A stretch of 64,000 nt of DNA from positions 25,131-89,130 of the forward strand of contig NZ_LGCM01000037.1 in assembly GCF_001306035.1 (NCBI RefSeq), read 5' to 3'. Below the pieces are notes generated by a model, which saw only the letters and a list, made by a program, of their open reading frames with translations, did no database searches and was not told the DNA's origin. Position numbers and translations under genes: made by a program. How positions within the stretch are numbered: the first letter of the stretch is position 1; every line of letters starts with the position of its first letter. The stretch comes from Levilinea saccharolytica. GTDB lineage: Bacteria > Chloroflexota > Anaerolineae > Anaerolineales > Anaerolineaceae. Shown piece after piece: positions 53,749 to 62,159 of this stretch.

Positions 53749-55419
53749 ATGACGATGAAAACTCCCATTGAAGCCATCTTGTTTGATATCGGCGGGACGC
53801 TGCGCTACACCGAAAGGCGCACCGGCACAGAAAAAGAAGAAATTCTGGCCCAGATCATGGCGCTGATCGGCGCGGAAGAAGCGGCGGAGGCCTTTTCACA
53901 GAAATTGGCCGAGCGCGCCAGCGCCTATAAACGCTGGTCGGAAGAAACCTGCCTGGAACTGAATGAGGCCGAGCTGTGGCAGCGCTGGATGCTCCCCGAT
54001 TATCCGCCTGAGCTGATCCGCGAGCGGGCCATCGAGATCAACCAACTCTACCGCTCGTGGCTGGGGCGGCGGGTGCCCTTTGCCGAAAGCCGCGATGTGA
54101 TTGTGGAATTGTTCCGGCGCGGCTACCGCCTGGGGGTGGTGAGCAACACCACCAGCAGTGTGGAGGTGCCTGAACTACTGCGCCAACTGGAGATCAGCGG
54201 CTGCTTTGAAACTGTGCTGCTTTCGGCGGTGAGCGGGACGCGCAAACCCTGCCCGTCCATTTTGCTGGAAGCCGCCCAGCGCATGGGCGTGGCCCCCGAA
54301 AACTGCGCTTACATCGGCGACCGCGTGGATCGGGATGTGGCCGCGGCGCGGGCGGCGGGCTTTGCCCAGGCGGTCATCATTGACCCCCATGCCCAGGTGG
54401 GCAAGGTGGGTGAGGATTTGCGCCCCGACCAGACCGTTCCGGCGCTGGGGAAGGTTTTGGAGTTGTTCCCCCCGCGGCCGGCCCCCCAGCCCGAGGCGGT
54501 GTACGACGCGGCCCTTTCCACCATGTACGCCGTTCACCAATTCCCGGCCTTGACCGATTTCTTTGAATTTGCGCGCCGCACCGGTTTTGCTTATATTGAA
54601 CTGAACCACAAAGTGACTTCGGCTATGCTGGAGGGCATCCCCCTGCACCGCTTCCCCATCCGCAGCATCCACGAGCCTTGCCCGGCGGACATCAGCGAAG
54701 GGGAGCTGAAGAAGCGCGGCTGGCTGATTTCGGCTACGGATGAAGCCTGCCGTAAGGAAGGTGTGCAGGCCATGCGGCGCAGCATCGAGCTGGCCAGCCG
54801 CGTGGGGGCCGAAGTGATCGTCATTCACGCAGGCGAGGCTGTGCCGGACGTACACCAGTTGGAGCGCAAGCTGCGCAATATGATCCACGCCGGGCAGGGC
54901 GGCAGCGACCGGTACCGCGCGGTGCAGGCGGAGATGATCGCCATCCGCAAACAGCACGCCGCCGCCGGGTTGGAAGCGGTTCGAAAAAGTTTGCAGGAGC
55001 TGTTAGAATATGCGCATCCATACGGCATTCGCCTGGGCCTGGAAAACCGCTACCATTATTTGGAATTCCCCAGTCCAGACGAGGTGGAGAGCCTGCTCAC
55101 CCTGGCGGGGCCGGAGCAGATCGGCTTCTTGTACGATATCGGCCACGCCTATACCTTAGACACGTTGGGATTTTATCCGTACACGGAATGGCTGCAGCGG
55201 TTTTCGCCCCGATTGATCGAAACCCACCTGCACGATGTCCGCGAAACCACTGACCATTTTGCCCCTGGCCTGGGAACCGTTGATTTTCAAACCGCCGCGG
55301 CCTACCTGCCCCAGGGGGCTTTTCGCACCTGTGAACTGCAAACCACGAACAGCCCAGAACAGGTGAAGGCCAGCTTGAGGCTGCTGGCAGAGCAGGGCTG
55401 TATCCGGAAAATTTCTTGA
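53749..55419 (+). CDS. HAD hydrolase fused to a sugar-phosphate isomerase/epimerase-type TIM barrel
   Basis: 556 residues. Residues 1-245 are a HAD domain (FDIGGTLRYT, SNTTSS, GTRKPCPS, YIGDRVDRDV). Residues 265-556 are an AP-endonuclease-2/xylose-isomerase-like barrel (YIELNHKVTS, VIVIHAGEA, LGLENRYHY, FLYDIGHAY, ETHLHDVRE). The fusion suggests that one sugar phosphate is isomerised and dephosphorylated in sequence. ATG 53749 or 53755 may be the start. Confidence 0.85.
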   Translation: MTMKTPIEAILFDIGGTLRYTERRTGTEKEEILAQIMALIGAEEAAEAFSQKLAERASAYKRWSEETCLELNEAELWQRWMLPDYPPELIRERAIEINQLYRSWLGRRVPFAESRDVIVELFRRGYRLGVVSNTTSSVEVPELLRQLEISGCFETVLLSAVSGTRKPCPSILLEAAQRMGVAPENCAYIGDRVDRDVAAARAAGFAQAVIIDPHAQVGKVGEDLRPDQTVPALGKVLELFPPRPAPQPEAVYDAALSTMYAVHQFPALTDFFEFARRTGFAYIELNHKVTSAMLEGIPLHRFPIRSIHEPCPADISEGELKKRGWLISATDEACRKEGVQAMRRSIELASRVGAEVIVIHAGEAVPDVHQLERKLRNMIHAGQGGSDRYRAVQAEMIAIRKQHAAAGLEAVRKSLQELLEYAHPYGIRLGLENRYHYLEFPSPDEVESLLTLAGPEQIGFLYDIGHAYTLDTLGFYPYTEWLQRFSPRLIETHLHDVRETTDHFAPGLGTVDFQTAAAYLPQGAFRTCELQTTNSPEQVKASLRLLAEQGCIRKIS

Positions 55420-55439
55420 ATCCAGAAGGAGAGAAGCGT

Positions 55440-56060
55440 ATGCGCGGATTATTTAAGAAGCGGCAAAACATCTTTATCCGACTGATCCATGATCAGGCGG
55501 CTTTGACGCTGGAAGGTCTGGAAGCCTTGAAGGCTTATATGCAGGATCAAAACCCCGAAGCCTCCAAAACTTTGGCCGTGAAGGAAAAAGAAGCGGACGA
55601 AGCTCGGCGGATTTTGATCTATGAGCTGAACAAAACCTTTGTGACCCCCTTCGACCGTGAAGATATCTTCACCCTGTCGCGCACCATTGATGACGTGATT
55701 GATTATGCTTACAGCACCATCACCGAAATGGAAGTGCTGAAGGTGAAGCCGACGGTGTACATGCAGCGCATCGCCTCTTTGCTGCGGGACGCTGGCGCGG
55801 AGCTGCTTTTGGCGGTGGATCGGCTGGAGGAGCACCCCGGGGTGGCCAACGAACACGCCCAGCGCGCTAAAGCCCTGGAAAACCGCGTGGAGGGTGTGTA
55901 CCGCGAGGCGCTGGCGGATCTCTTTAGCGGCGGCGAGGATATTAAGCAGGTGATCAAGATGCTCAAGCTGCGCGAGGTGTACCGCCACATGAGCAACGCC
56001 GCCGACCGAGGGGATGAGGCCGCCAACGCCATCGCCGACATCGTGGTCAAAATCACATAG
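55440..56060 (+). CDS. DUF47/PhoU-like Pit accessory protein
   Basis: 206 residues, all helical, with the DUF47 features FKKRQNIFIRLIHDQA, TFVTPFDREDIFTLSRTIDDVIDY and NAADRGDEAANAIADIV. It regulates the neighbouring Pit transporter in other bacteria. GAAGGAGAG precedes ATG 55440; pitA follows after 9 bases. Confidence 0.92.
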   Translation: MRGLFKKRQNIFIRLIHDQAALTLEGLEALKAYMQDQNPEASKTLAVKEKEADEARRILIYELNKTFVTPFDREDIFTLSRTIDDVIDYAYSTITEMEVLKVKPTVYMQRIASLLRDAGAELLLAVDRLEEHPGVANEHAQRAKALENRVEGVYREALADLFSGGEDIKQVIKMLKLREVYRHMSNAADRGDEAANAIADIVVKIT

Positions 56061-56069
56061 GGGGCATGC

Positions 56070-57053
56070 ATGACTACCTTGGTGATTGTCGTCATTGTCC
56101 TGGCGCTGGCCTTTGACTTCTTGAACGGCATCCACGATTCGTCCAACGTGGTGGCGACCATGATCTCTTCGCGGGCGTTTTCGCCGCGGGTTGCCCTGGG
56201 GGTTACGGCTGTGGCCGAATTCAGCGGCCCCTTCTTGTTTGGCGTGGCGGTGGCCAAGACCATTGGGCATGAGATTGTCGCGGCAGAAACCATCAGCACC
56301 CTGGTATTGGTGGCGGCGTTGGCCAGCGCGATTGTGTGGAATCTGCTCACCTGGTATCTGGGTTTTCCCAGCAGCTCTTCCCACGCGCTGATCGGCGGGC
56401 TGATTGGCTCGGTGAGCATGGCCGCCGGTTTTCAGGCCATTCAGATGGCCGGGATTGAGAAGATTTTGCTGACCCTGTTCACCTCGCCCATCATCGGCTT
56501 TGTGGTTGGGTTCCTGGTCCTGCGCCTGATCTACATTCTGGCGTGGAACGCGACACCGCGGGTGAACGGCATCTTCAAGCGCAGCCAGATGATCACCGGC
56601 ATAGCTCTGGCGCTCAGCCACGGCGCCAACGACGCCCAAAAATCGATGGGCATCATCACCCTGGCGCTGGTGACCGGCGGGTATTTGCAGGAGTTCAAGG
56701 TCCCCATTTGGGTGATTGTGATGTGCGCGGGGATGATCGCTTTTGGCACGGCGGTGGGCGGCTGGAGTCTGATCCGCACCCTGGGCGGCAAGTTCTTTAA
56801 GATCCGGCCGGTGGACGGCTTTGCCTCACAGTTGGCCTCGGCCTCTGTCATCCTGACCGCCTCGCTCATCGGCGGCCCGGTGAGCACCACCCAGGTGGTC
56901 AGCTCGGCCATCATGGGGGTGGGGGCAGGAGAACGCGCCAACAAAGTGCGCTGGCATGTGGCGCAGGAAATTATCACAGCCTGGGTTCTCACCATCCCTG
57001 CGTCTGCGGCGGTGGGCGCAGGCGTCTATTGGCTGATATCCAAATTCTTTTAA
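56070..57053 (+). CDS. Pit-family inorganic phosphate transporter
   Basis: 327 residues, about ten membrane segments. Duplicated signature: FDFLNGIHDSSNVVATMI near 12-29 and LSHGANDAQKSMGII near 187-201, plus SSSHALIGGL and GGPVSTTQVVSSAI. Low-affinity phosphate:cation symporter. Set behind a row of phosphatase-like genes, it may balance phosphate freed from imported organic phosphates. Confidence 0.96.
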   Translation: MTTLVIVVIVLALAFDFLNGIHDSSNVVATMISSRAFSPRVALGVTAVAEFSGPFLFGVAVAKTIGHEIVAAETISTLVLVAALASAIVWNLLTWYLGFPSSSSHALIGGLIGSVSMAAGFQAIQMAGIEKILLTLFTSPIIGFVVGFLVLRLIYILAWNATPRVNGIFKRSQMITGIALALSHGANDAQKSMGIITLALVTGGYLQEFKVPIWVIVMCAGMIAFGTAVGGWSLIRTLGGKFFKIRPVDGFASQLASASVILTASLIGGPVSTTQVVSSAIMGVGAGERANKVRWHVAQEIITAWVLTIPASAAVGAGVYWLISKFF

Positions 57054-57080
57054 CTCTCTGATCTGAGAAGGGCATTTCTT

Positions 57081-57983
57081 ATGGCGAATCAGCAGTCGGC
57101 TTACGACGTGGTTTTTATTGGTAATTACACCAAAGATACGATCATCACCCCCGCGGGCACGCGCTACGTGGACGGCGGTGGGATGAACTATGCGGCCAAC
57201 GCCGCGGCGCGCCTGGGCCTGAAAACGGCGGTGGTCACGCGCCTATCGCGCGAAGATGTGCATGTGGTGGAGGGACTGCAGGCCAACGGGGTGGATTGCT
57301 TTGCCACCTACAGCCCTTCTTCGACCCTGATGAAGCTGGAATACCCCACCACCGACCCCGACATCCGCACCCTGACGGTGGCCGGGATCGCGGGCTCTAT
57401 CACTGCCGCCGATGTGGACGGCTTTACCACCCGCGCCGCGGCCATCAATTCCAGCCTGCGCGGGGAGGTGGGTCTGGATGTGATCCGCGCGCTGCGCGAG
57501 CGCGGCACGCTGGTGGCGGCGGATATGCAGGGCTTTGTGCGCGTGCTGCGCGGCCAGAGCCTGATCTATGAACCCTGGCCGGAGATGGAAGCCACCCTGG
57601 CCCAGGTGGACGTGGTGAAGAGCGACGCCGTGGAAGCGGAGTTCCTGACCGGCACCAAGGATATTTATCAGGCGGCCAAGATCTACGCGCAGATGGGCCC
57701 GGCTGAGATCGTTCTGACGCATAAAGACGGCGTGCTGATCTACGACCGCGGTGCGACCTATGAATACGGCTTTTACCCGGCGCAATTGGTGGGGCGCAGC
57801 GGGCGCGGCGATACCTGCGTGGGCACGTACCTTTCCAAGCGCCTGTCCATGAACCCGCAGGAAGCTGGTTTGTGGGCGGCAGCCGTGACCAGCCTGAAGA
57901 TGGAAGCCCTGGGCCCCTTCAACCGCTCGGTGCCTGAGGTGGAGGCCTTTATCGCCAGTAAATACCGCCAGACGGTGGGCTAA
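57081..57983 (+). CDS. PfkB-family carbohydrate kinase
   Basis: 300 residues. N-terminal FIGNYTKDTI and GGGMNYAANAAARLG; C-terminal GRSGRGDTCVG with the catalytic Asp (G-x-G-D variant). FIGNYxKDxI at the start is seen in the branch that holds inositol kinases. It could be the missing kinase of the inositol pathway (IolC role) or phosphorylate inositol itself. Sequence alone cannot settle this. Same direction as the Pit gene, 27 bases on. Confidence 0.85.
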   Translation: MANQQSAYDVVFIGNYTKDTIITPAGTRYVDGGGMNYAANAAARLGLKTAVVTRLSREDVHVVEGLQANGVDCFATYSPSSTLMKLEYPTTDPDIRTLTVAGIAGSITAADVDGFTTRAAAINSSLRGEVGLDVIRALRERGTLVAADMQGFVRVLRGQSLIYEPWPEMEATLAQVDVVKSDAVEAEFLTGTKDIYQAAKIYAQMGPAEIVLTHKDGVLIYDRGATYEYGFYPAQLVGRSGRGDTCVGTYLSKRLSMNPQEAGLWAAAVTSLKMEALGPFNRSVPEVEAFIASKYRQTVG

Positions 57984-58023
57984 ACCCCTGGCGCATCCCA
58001 GACCCGCATTGGAGCCTCCGTTG

Positions 58024-58908
58024 ATGCTGCGCGATCCCGCCGCTGCCGCCGAAACTATCCGCCGCACCGCTGCCCGGCGCGCAGCGCGCTATGCGGCGGA
58101 TTGGCAGGCGATGGTGACTCAATGGGGCGCGGATGAGCCGGAAGACCGCCTGTGGGTGATGTATTCGGCCAATTATTTGCTGCGCACCGGCAGTACGCGC
58201 TGGGCGATTGATCCGTTTGACCAGCGCTCGCGGCTGCCCGCCGCCCCCGCTGTGGATTTGGAGCACGGGCTGGCCCCGCTCAACCTGGCGGTGCTCACCC
58301 ACCGCCACGCCGATCATCTGGATCTGGCTTTGATCCACGCTTTGCGCCGCGCACCCATCTGGTGGGTGGTTCCGGAATTCCTGTATGCGCCGGTGGTGGA
58401 GCAGGCGGGCGTCCCCGCGGTGCGGGTGATTGTGCCCAGGATGCTGGAGCGGATTGAGGTGGACGGCGTGGCGCTGACGCTTTTCCCCGGCCTGCATTGG
58501 GAGCCGCGCCCTGAAGCCCCCCAGGGCCCACCGCGCGGCGTTCCGGCGGTGGGGGTTCTGGCGGAATTTGGGGGCATGCGCTGCCTGTTCCCCGGCGATA
58601 CGCGCACCTACGACGCCGCGCAGATCCCCGCTTTTGGCGGGGTGGATTGGGCCTTTGCGCACGTGTGGCTGGGGCGGGGCTGCGCACTGCTGGAAGAGCC
58701 GCCCTTGCTGGACGCGTTCTGCCGCTTTGCGCTGGCACTGCAGCCCGCTCATCTGATCCTCACCCATCTGCACGAGCTGGGCCGCCAGCCCAAGGATTAT
58801 TGGGATGAGACTCATGCCGACCTGGTGCGCAGCCGCCTGCGCCAGTTGGCGCCGAACCTGCCGGTGGAAGCGCGCTGTTTTAGCGAAAGCGTGGCTCTTA
58901 CCTGCTGA
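58024..58908 (+). CDS. MBL-fold hydrolase
   Basis: 294 residues. Metal motif LTHRHADHLD (HxHxDH) near 93, CLFPGDTRTY with Asp, and LILTHLHELG with the last His. UlaG-like layout. ATG 58024 has GGAG 9 bases before it; an in-frame TTG (58009) is less likely. Might hydrolyse a cyclic or lactone intermediate. Last gene of the co-directional run. Confidence 0.82.
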   Translation: MLRDPAAAAETIRRTAARRAARYAADWQAMVTQWGADEPEDRLWVMYSANYLLRTGSTRWAIDPFDQRSRLPAAPAVDLEHGLAPLNLAVLTHRHADHLDLALIHALRRAPIWWVVPEFLYAPVVEQAGVPAVRVIVPRMLERIEVDGVALTLFPGLHWEPRPEAPQGPPRGVPAVGVLAEFGGMRCLFPGDTRTYDAAQIPAFGGVDWAFAHVWLGRGCALLEEPPLLDAFCRFALALQPAHLILTHLHELGRQPKDYWDETHADLVRSRLRQLAPNLPVEARCFSESVALTC

Positions 58909-58940
58909 TTCGGAATGAGGCAGTTTGATCAATCCTTTGG

Positions 58941-58978
58941 CCAGAGGAGCCCGGCTTTCAGGGTTCCTCTGGTGATTT
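58941..58978 (+). terminator. Hairpin ending the catabolic run
   Basis: CCAGAGGAGCCC (58941-58952) pairs with GGGTTCCTCTGG (58961-58972) over 12 bases with one G-T, loop of 8, followed by TGATTTTA. Confidence 0.75.
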
Positions 58979-58979
58979 T

Positions 58980-59015
58980 AAAGGCAAAAGCCCCAGGGAT
59001 TTTGCGCCCTGGGGC
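58980..59015 (-). terminator. Terminator of the SWIM gene
   Basis: On minus: GCCCCAGGG-CGCAAAAT-CCCTGGGGC followed by TTTTGCCTTT. Confidence 0.8.
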
Positions 59016-59038
59016 CTGAGAATGCAGGCGGCTGGTGC

Positions 59039-59281
59039 TTAGGCTTCCGGAAGAGGGACGATCATGCCTTCCAGGATGAATTCGAGGGCCATCGTGTGGC
59101 TGCAGCGGCCCCGCGATTGAAAGAAATCGCAATCACATTTCCAAACACCGTTATCATAGTCCACTTTGTGGGCATTATTCGCCCCATCCATCGTCACCGA
59201 GAACGAAGAAAAATGGAAGCGCTCGCGTTCTTGTGAATAACGTTTTGCTTTTTCGATTTTGCCGATCATGCCGTAATCCAT
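59039..59281 (-). CDS. Small SWIM zinc-finger protein
   Basis: 80 residues. CDCDFFQSRGRCSHTMAL (about 49-66) is a full CxCx(n)CxH SWIM motif, preceded by a small beta region (FHFSSFSVTMDG; VDYDNGVWKC). SWIM domains bind DNA or protein. AAAGGAGA precedes the ATG. The 134-base leader contains a terminator-like hairpin. Stand-alone SWIM proteins of this size are uncharacterised. Confidence 0.85.
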   Translation of the reverse strand: MDYGMIGKIEKAKRYSQERERFHFSSFSVTMDGANNAHKVDYDNGVWKCDCDFFQSRGRCSHTMALEFILEGMIVPLPEA

Positions 59282-59324
59282 GGTCGTGTATTTCTCCTTT
59301 CGCCGAATGTTGGGTTTTGATACA

Positions 59325-59356
59325 AAAAGGCACGCGGCTGCCCCGCGCGCCTTTCA
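59325..59356 (-). terminator. Terminator-like hairpin inside the SWIM gene leader
   Basis: On minus: AAAGGCGCGCGG-GGCAG-CCGCGTGCCTTTTT: GC-rich stem then five T. It lies between the promoter at 59450-59422 and the start codon, so it can act as an attenuator; it can also stop read-through from thrC-thrB. Confidence 0.7.
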
Positions 59357-59421
59357 TAGTTTATTCAATTTGGGGTTCTCCAAACTCTCGCATAGCGGAT
59401 TACGCTCCCATGCTTTTTCTT

Positions 59422-59450
59422 ATGATAGTACATCTGCGGGGGAAAGTCAA
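59422..59450 (-). promoter_or_regulatory. Promoter of the SWIM gene
   Basis: On minus: TTGACT (59450-59445), 17 bases, TATCAT (59427-59422). The start point near 59415 gives a leader of about 134 bases. Confidence 0.75.
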
Positions 59451-59482
59451 CCGAAACAGGCCGCGGATTTCCGTGCCCCAGC

Positions 59483-60412
59483 TTAGGCCTGCACGCGCAC
59501 GCTGGCCGCCTGGGAAGTGGTGCGCAGCACAAAAGCCTCACATTCCAAACCGGCCTGGCGCAGGGCGGCGCACATGGCCTGGCTGACGGCCTGGGCATCC
59601 CCGGCACAAAAGGCGATCAGGCTGGGGCCGGCCCCCGAAAGCCCCGCGGCGGCGGCTCCAGCTTCCGCGGCGGCCTGCAGGGCCTGGGCAGCCCCAGGGA
59701 TGAGGGGCAGGCGGTAGGGCTGGTGCAGGCGGTCATCCAGGGCCTCGGCCAGCAGGGATAGATCCCCGCGGCGGACAGCTTCGACCACCATGGCGGTGCG
59801 CCCCAGGTTGAAGACCGCATCGGCCAGGGACACACTTTTGGGCAGGGCGGCGCGCGCCTGCTGGGTGGGCAGATGGTAAGACGGCACGGCCAGGGCCACT
59901 TGCAGGCGGGGGCTGGGCACTTTGCGCACGATATGGCCGCCCGCGCGTGCGGAAGTGACGATGACCAGCCCACCCCACAGGGCGGCGGCGGCGTTATCGG
60001 GGTGGCCTTCCATCTCTGCCGCCAGGGTCAGCAGGGTTTCTTTAGGGTAGGGTTGGGGCAGGCAGGCGTTGGCGCCCAGCAAGCCCGCCAGCACGGCTGA
60101 GGCGCTGGAACCCAGCCCCGATCCCAACGGCAGACGGTTGGTACATTCGATCGAGGCGCTGGGCGCGGGCACACCGGCGTGTTCAAACAGGCGCAAAAAG
60201 GCGCGCGCCGTCAGGTTACGGCTGTCCAGCGGCAGATAGCTGCTGCCCCGCCCGTGAATGCACACCTGCACACTGCCCGCGGGCGCGGATTCATCCAGGC
60301 GAAAGGTGACCCGATTCCACAGGTCGAGGGCCAGGGCCAGGCAGTCAAACCCCGGCCCCAAATTGGCGGTGGTGGCGGGCACGCGCACGGTGATGCGCTG
60401 GGGCAGGCTCAT
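59483..60412 (-). CDS. thrB: Homoserine kinase
   Basis: 309 residues, GHMP kinase. VRVPATTANLGPGFDCLALA at 9-28, ATP loop LPLGSGLGSSASAVLAG, and C-terminal AGLSGAGPSLIAF. Phosphorylates homoserine for ThrC. The start overlaps the thrC stop by 4 bases (ATGA), so thrC-thrB are coupled. Earlier in-frame codons lie within thrC. Confidence 0.96.
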   Translation of the reverse strand: MSLPQRITVRVPATTANLGPGFDCLALALDLWNRVTFRLDESAPAGSVQVCIHGRGSSYLPLDSRNLTARAFLRLFEHAGVPAPSASIECTNRLPLGSGLGSSASAVLAGLLGANACLPQPYPKETLLTLAAEMEGHPDNAAAALWGGLVIVTSARAGGHIVRKVPSPRLQVALAVPSYHLPTQQARAALPKSVSLADAVFNLGRTAMVVEAVRRGDLSLLAEALDDRLHQPYRLPLIPGAAQALQAAAEAGAAAAGLSGAGPSLIAFCAGDAQAVSQAMCAALRQAGLECEAFVLRTTSQAASVRVQA

Positions 60413-61467
60413 TTTTCCTCCAGGACGGCGTCTTCCAGGGCGCGCAGCTCCACTGGCAGCAGGCGCGGGGCGGGCATTTGGCGGGCGATGATGTCGGGGT
60501 CTTTCATGCCGTGGCCGGTGCACACCGCCACGATGCGCTGGCCTTTCGGCTGCATGCGCCCGGCGCGGATTTCGGCAAACATGCCCGCGATCCCCGCGGC
60601 CGAGGCCGGTTCCACCCATACCCCGCTGGCCGCCAGCCGCCTTTGGGCGAAGAGAATTTCATCGTCACTCACCGCCAGAATGCGCCCCTGAGATTCTTCG
60701 GCAGCCTGCAAGGCCTGTTCACCCCGCGCGGGACGGCCGATGCGGATGGCGGTGGCGATGGTTTCGGGATGATCCACGGGGTGCCCCAACACCAGCGGGG
60801 CCGAACCAGCAGCCTGCACCCCCAAAATGTGCGGCAGGCCGCTTTGTTGGGCGGCATGGTGCTGGGTGAAGCCCATCCAGTAGGCTGAGATGTTGCCCGC
60901 GTTGCCCACCGGCAGGCACAGCCAGTCCGGGGCGGCGCCCAGGGTTTCGATGATCTCAAACGCGGCCGTTTTCTGGCCTTCCAGCCGGTAGGGGTTGAGG
61001 GAATTGACCAGGGCCACGGGGTGGCGGCGGCTGATTTCCACCACCAGCGACAGGGCGTCATCGAACGAGCCGGAAATCTGGATGACCTCGGCCCCGTAGG
61101 CCGTGGCCCCTGCCAGCTTGCCCGCGGCCACCTTGCCTTCGGGGATGATCACAATGGCGCGCATCCCGGCCCGCGAGGCGTAGGCGGCGGCCGAGGCGGC
61201 CGTGTTGCCGGTGGAGGCGCAGATCACCGCGCGCGCCCCGCGACCGGCGGCTTCGCTGATGGCCACGGTCATGCCGCGGTCTTTAAATGAGCCGGTGGGG
61301 TTCAATCCTTCAAACTTGATGTACAGCTCAAACCCGCCGCCCATCTCTTCGGCCAGGCGCGGCACGGGGATGAGGGGGGTGTTGCCTTCCAGCAGGGTGA
61401 TGTCTGCGGTGTGCGCAGGGATGTCCATCCAGGCGCGGTAGCGGGCCAGTACGCCAGCATAAGTCAT
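60409..61467 (-). CDS. thrC: Threonine synthase
   Basis: 352 residues, PLP enzyme. PLP-Lys in NPTGSFKDRGM near 58-68, ASTGNTAASAAAYA, PVGNAGNISAYWMGF, and the closing CTGHGMKDP. Converts O-phosphohomoserine to threonine. The short (350-residue) form of the family. TAGAAT (61506-61501, minus) is a possible -10. AAGGAG precedes the ATG. Confidence 0.96.
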   Translation of the reverse strand: MTYAGVLARYRAWMDIPAHTADITLLEGNTPLIPVPRLAEEMGGGFELYIKFEGLNPTGSFKDRGMTVAISEAAGRGARAVICASTGNTAASAAAYASRAGMRAIVIIPEGKVAAGKLAGATAYGAEVIQISGSFDDALSLVVEISRRHPVALVNSLNPYRLEGQKTAAFEIIETLGAAPDWLCLPVGNAGNISAYWMGFTQHHAAQQSGLPHILGVQAAGSAPLVLGHPVDHPETIATAIRIGRPARGEQALQAAEESQGRILAVSDDEILFAQRRLAASGVWVEPASAAGIAGMFAEIRAGRMQPKGQRIVAVCTGHGMKDPDIIARQMPAPRLLPVELRALEDAVLEEK

Positions 61468-61570
61468 GGGGCGGCTCCTTGGAGAAAGTTCTTTGCTGTG
61501 ATTCTACTGTGAAGCCGCGTTTTCTGGGTGAAAACGGGTGAGCCTTCTTGGGTGGGGTGCGTCTGTTTTT

Positions 61571-61599
61571 TTGGCGCGCACGGCATGGGATGGTATAAT
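61571..61599 (+). promoter_or_regulatory. Promoter of the lipoprotein-MBOAT operon
   Basis: TTGGCG (61571-61576), 17 bases, TATAAT (61594-61599), with TGG before the -10. Confidence 0.75.
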
Positions 61600-61634
61600 C
61601 TCACCAGTTTGAACTGACCTAAGGAGACTTAAGC

Positions 61635-62033
61635 ATGTCTGCACACACCTGGAAAAGCATGATCGCGCTGTTGGCGCTGGTGTTCCTTCTTTCGGCTTGC
61701 GGCGGCGGGGCAAAATCGGACGCGGCGGCCCAGACGGTGGAAAATTACCTGACCGCCCTGGTGGCGCAGGACGCGGATCAACTGTCCACGGCTTCCTGCC
61801 AGGCCTGGGAAGAAAACGCTTTATTGGATATGGACGCGTTTATCGGTGTGACCGCCAGCCTGGATCAGATGGCCTGCAAGGTGACTGGCACGGACGGCGA
61901 TACCACCCTGGTGAGCTGCGAAGGCAAAATCCTGGCCACGTACAACAACGAACAGCAGGAACTCGACCTGGCGGGCCAGACCTATCAGGTGGTGCAGGAA
62001 GGCGGCGAGTGGCGGGTATGCGGCTACCGGTAA
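61635..62033 (+). CDS. Small lipoprotein
   Basis: 132 residues. Signal with lipobox FLLSACGG (Cys near 21), then a compact NTF2-like/DUF4878-type domain (AAAQTVENYLTALVAQDADQ; EGGEWRVCGYR). Four further Cys could form disulphides outside the cell. TAAGGAG lies before the ATG. Its last 16 bases overlap the mini-protein gene. Confidence 0.8.
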   Translation: MSAHTWKSMIALLALVFLLSACGGGAKSDAAAQTVENYLTALVAQDADQLSTASCQAWEENALLDMDAFIGVTASLDQMACKVTGTDGDTTLVSCEGKILATYNNEQQELDLAGQTYQVVQEGGEWRVCGYR

Positions 62034-62155
62034 ACGGTCTGCGGCGCGTTTTTTCGCGCGAAAACCTGTGGGCCCTGGTGCTGTGCCTGATTGTTTTGGC
62101 GGTGATCCTGTTGACCGCCGACAGCGCACCGTTGTGGATTTATCAGGGTTTTTGA
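62018..62155 (+). CDS. 45-residue DltX-like single-span membrane mini-protein
   Basis: Begins MRLPVNGLRRVFSREN, one membrane helix (LWALVLCLIVLAVILL), and ends PLWIYQGF. Small proteins with a C-terminal F-I-Y-x-x-F ending next to an MBOAT enzyme are known as DltX, whose Tyr takes part in acyl transfer. Here the stop is 4 bases before the MBOAT start and the start is inside the lipoprotein gene, so it is part of a coupled set. Codon use is like its neighbours. Confidence 0.72.
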   Translation: MRLPVNGLRRVFSRENLWALVLCLIVLAVILLTADSAPLWIYQGF

Positions 62156-62159
62156 TCTC

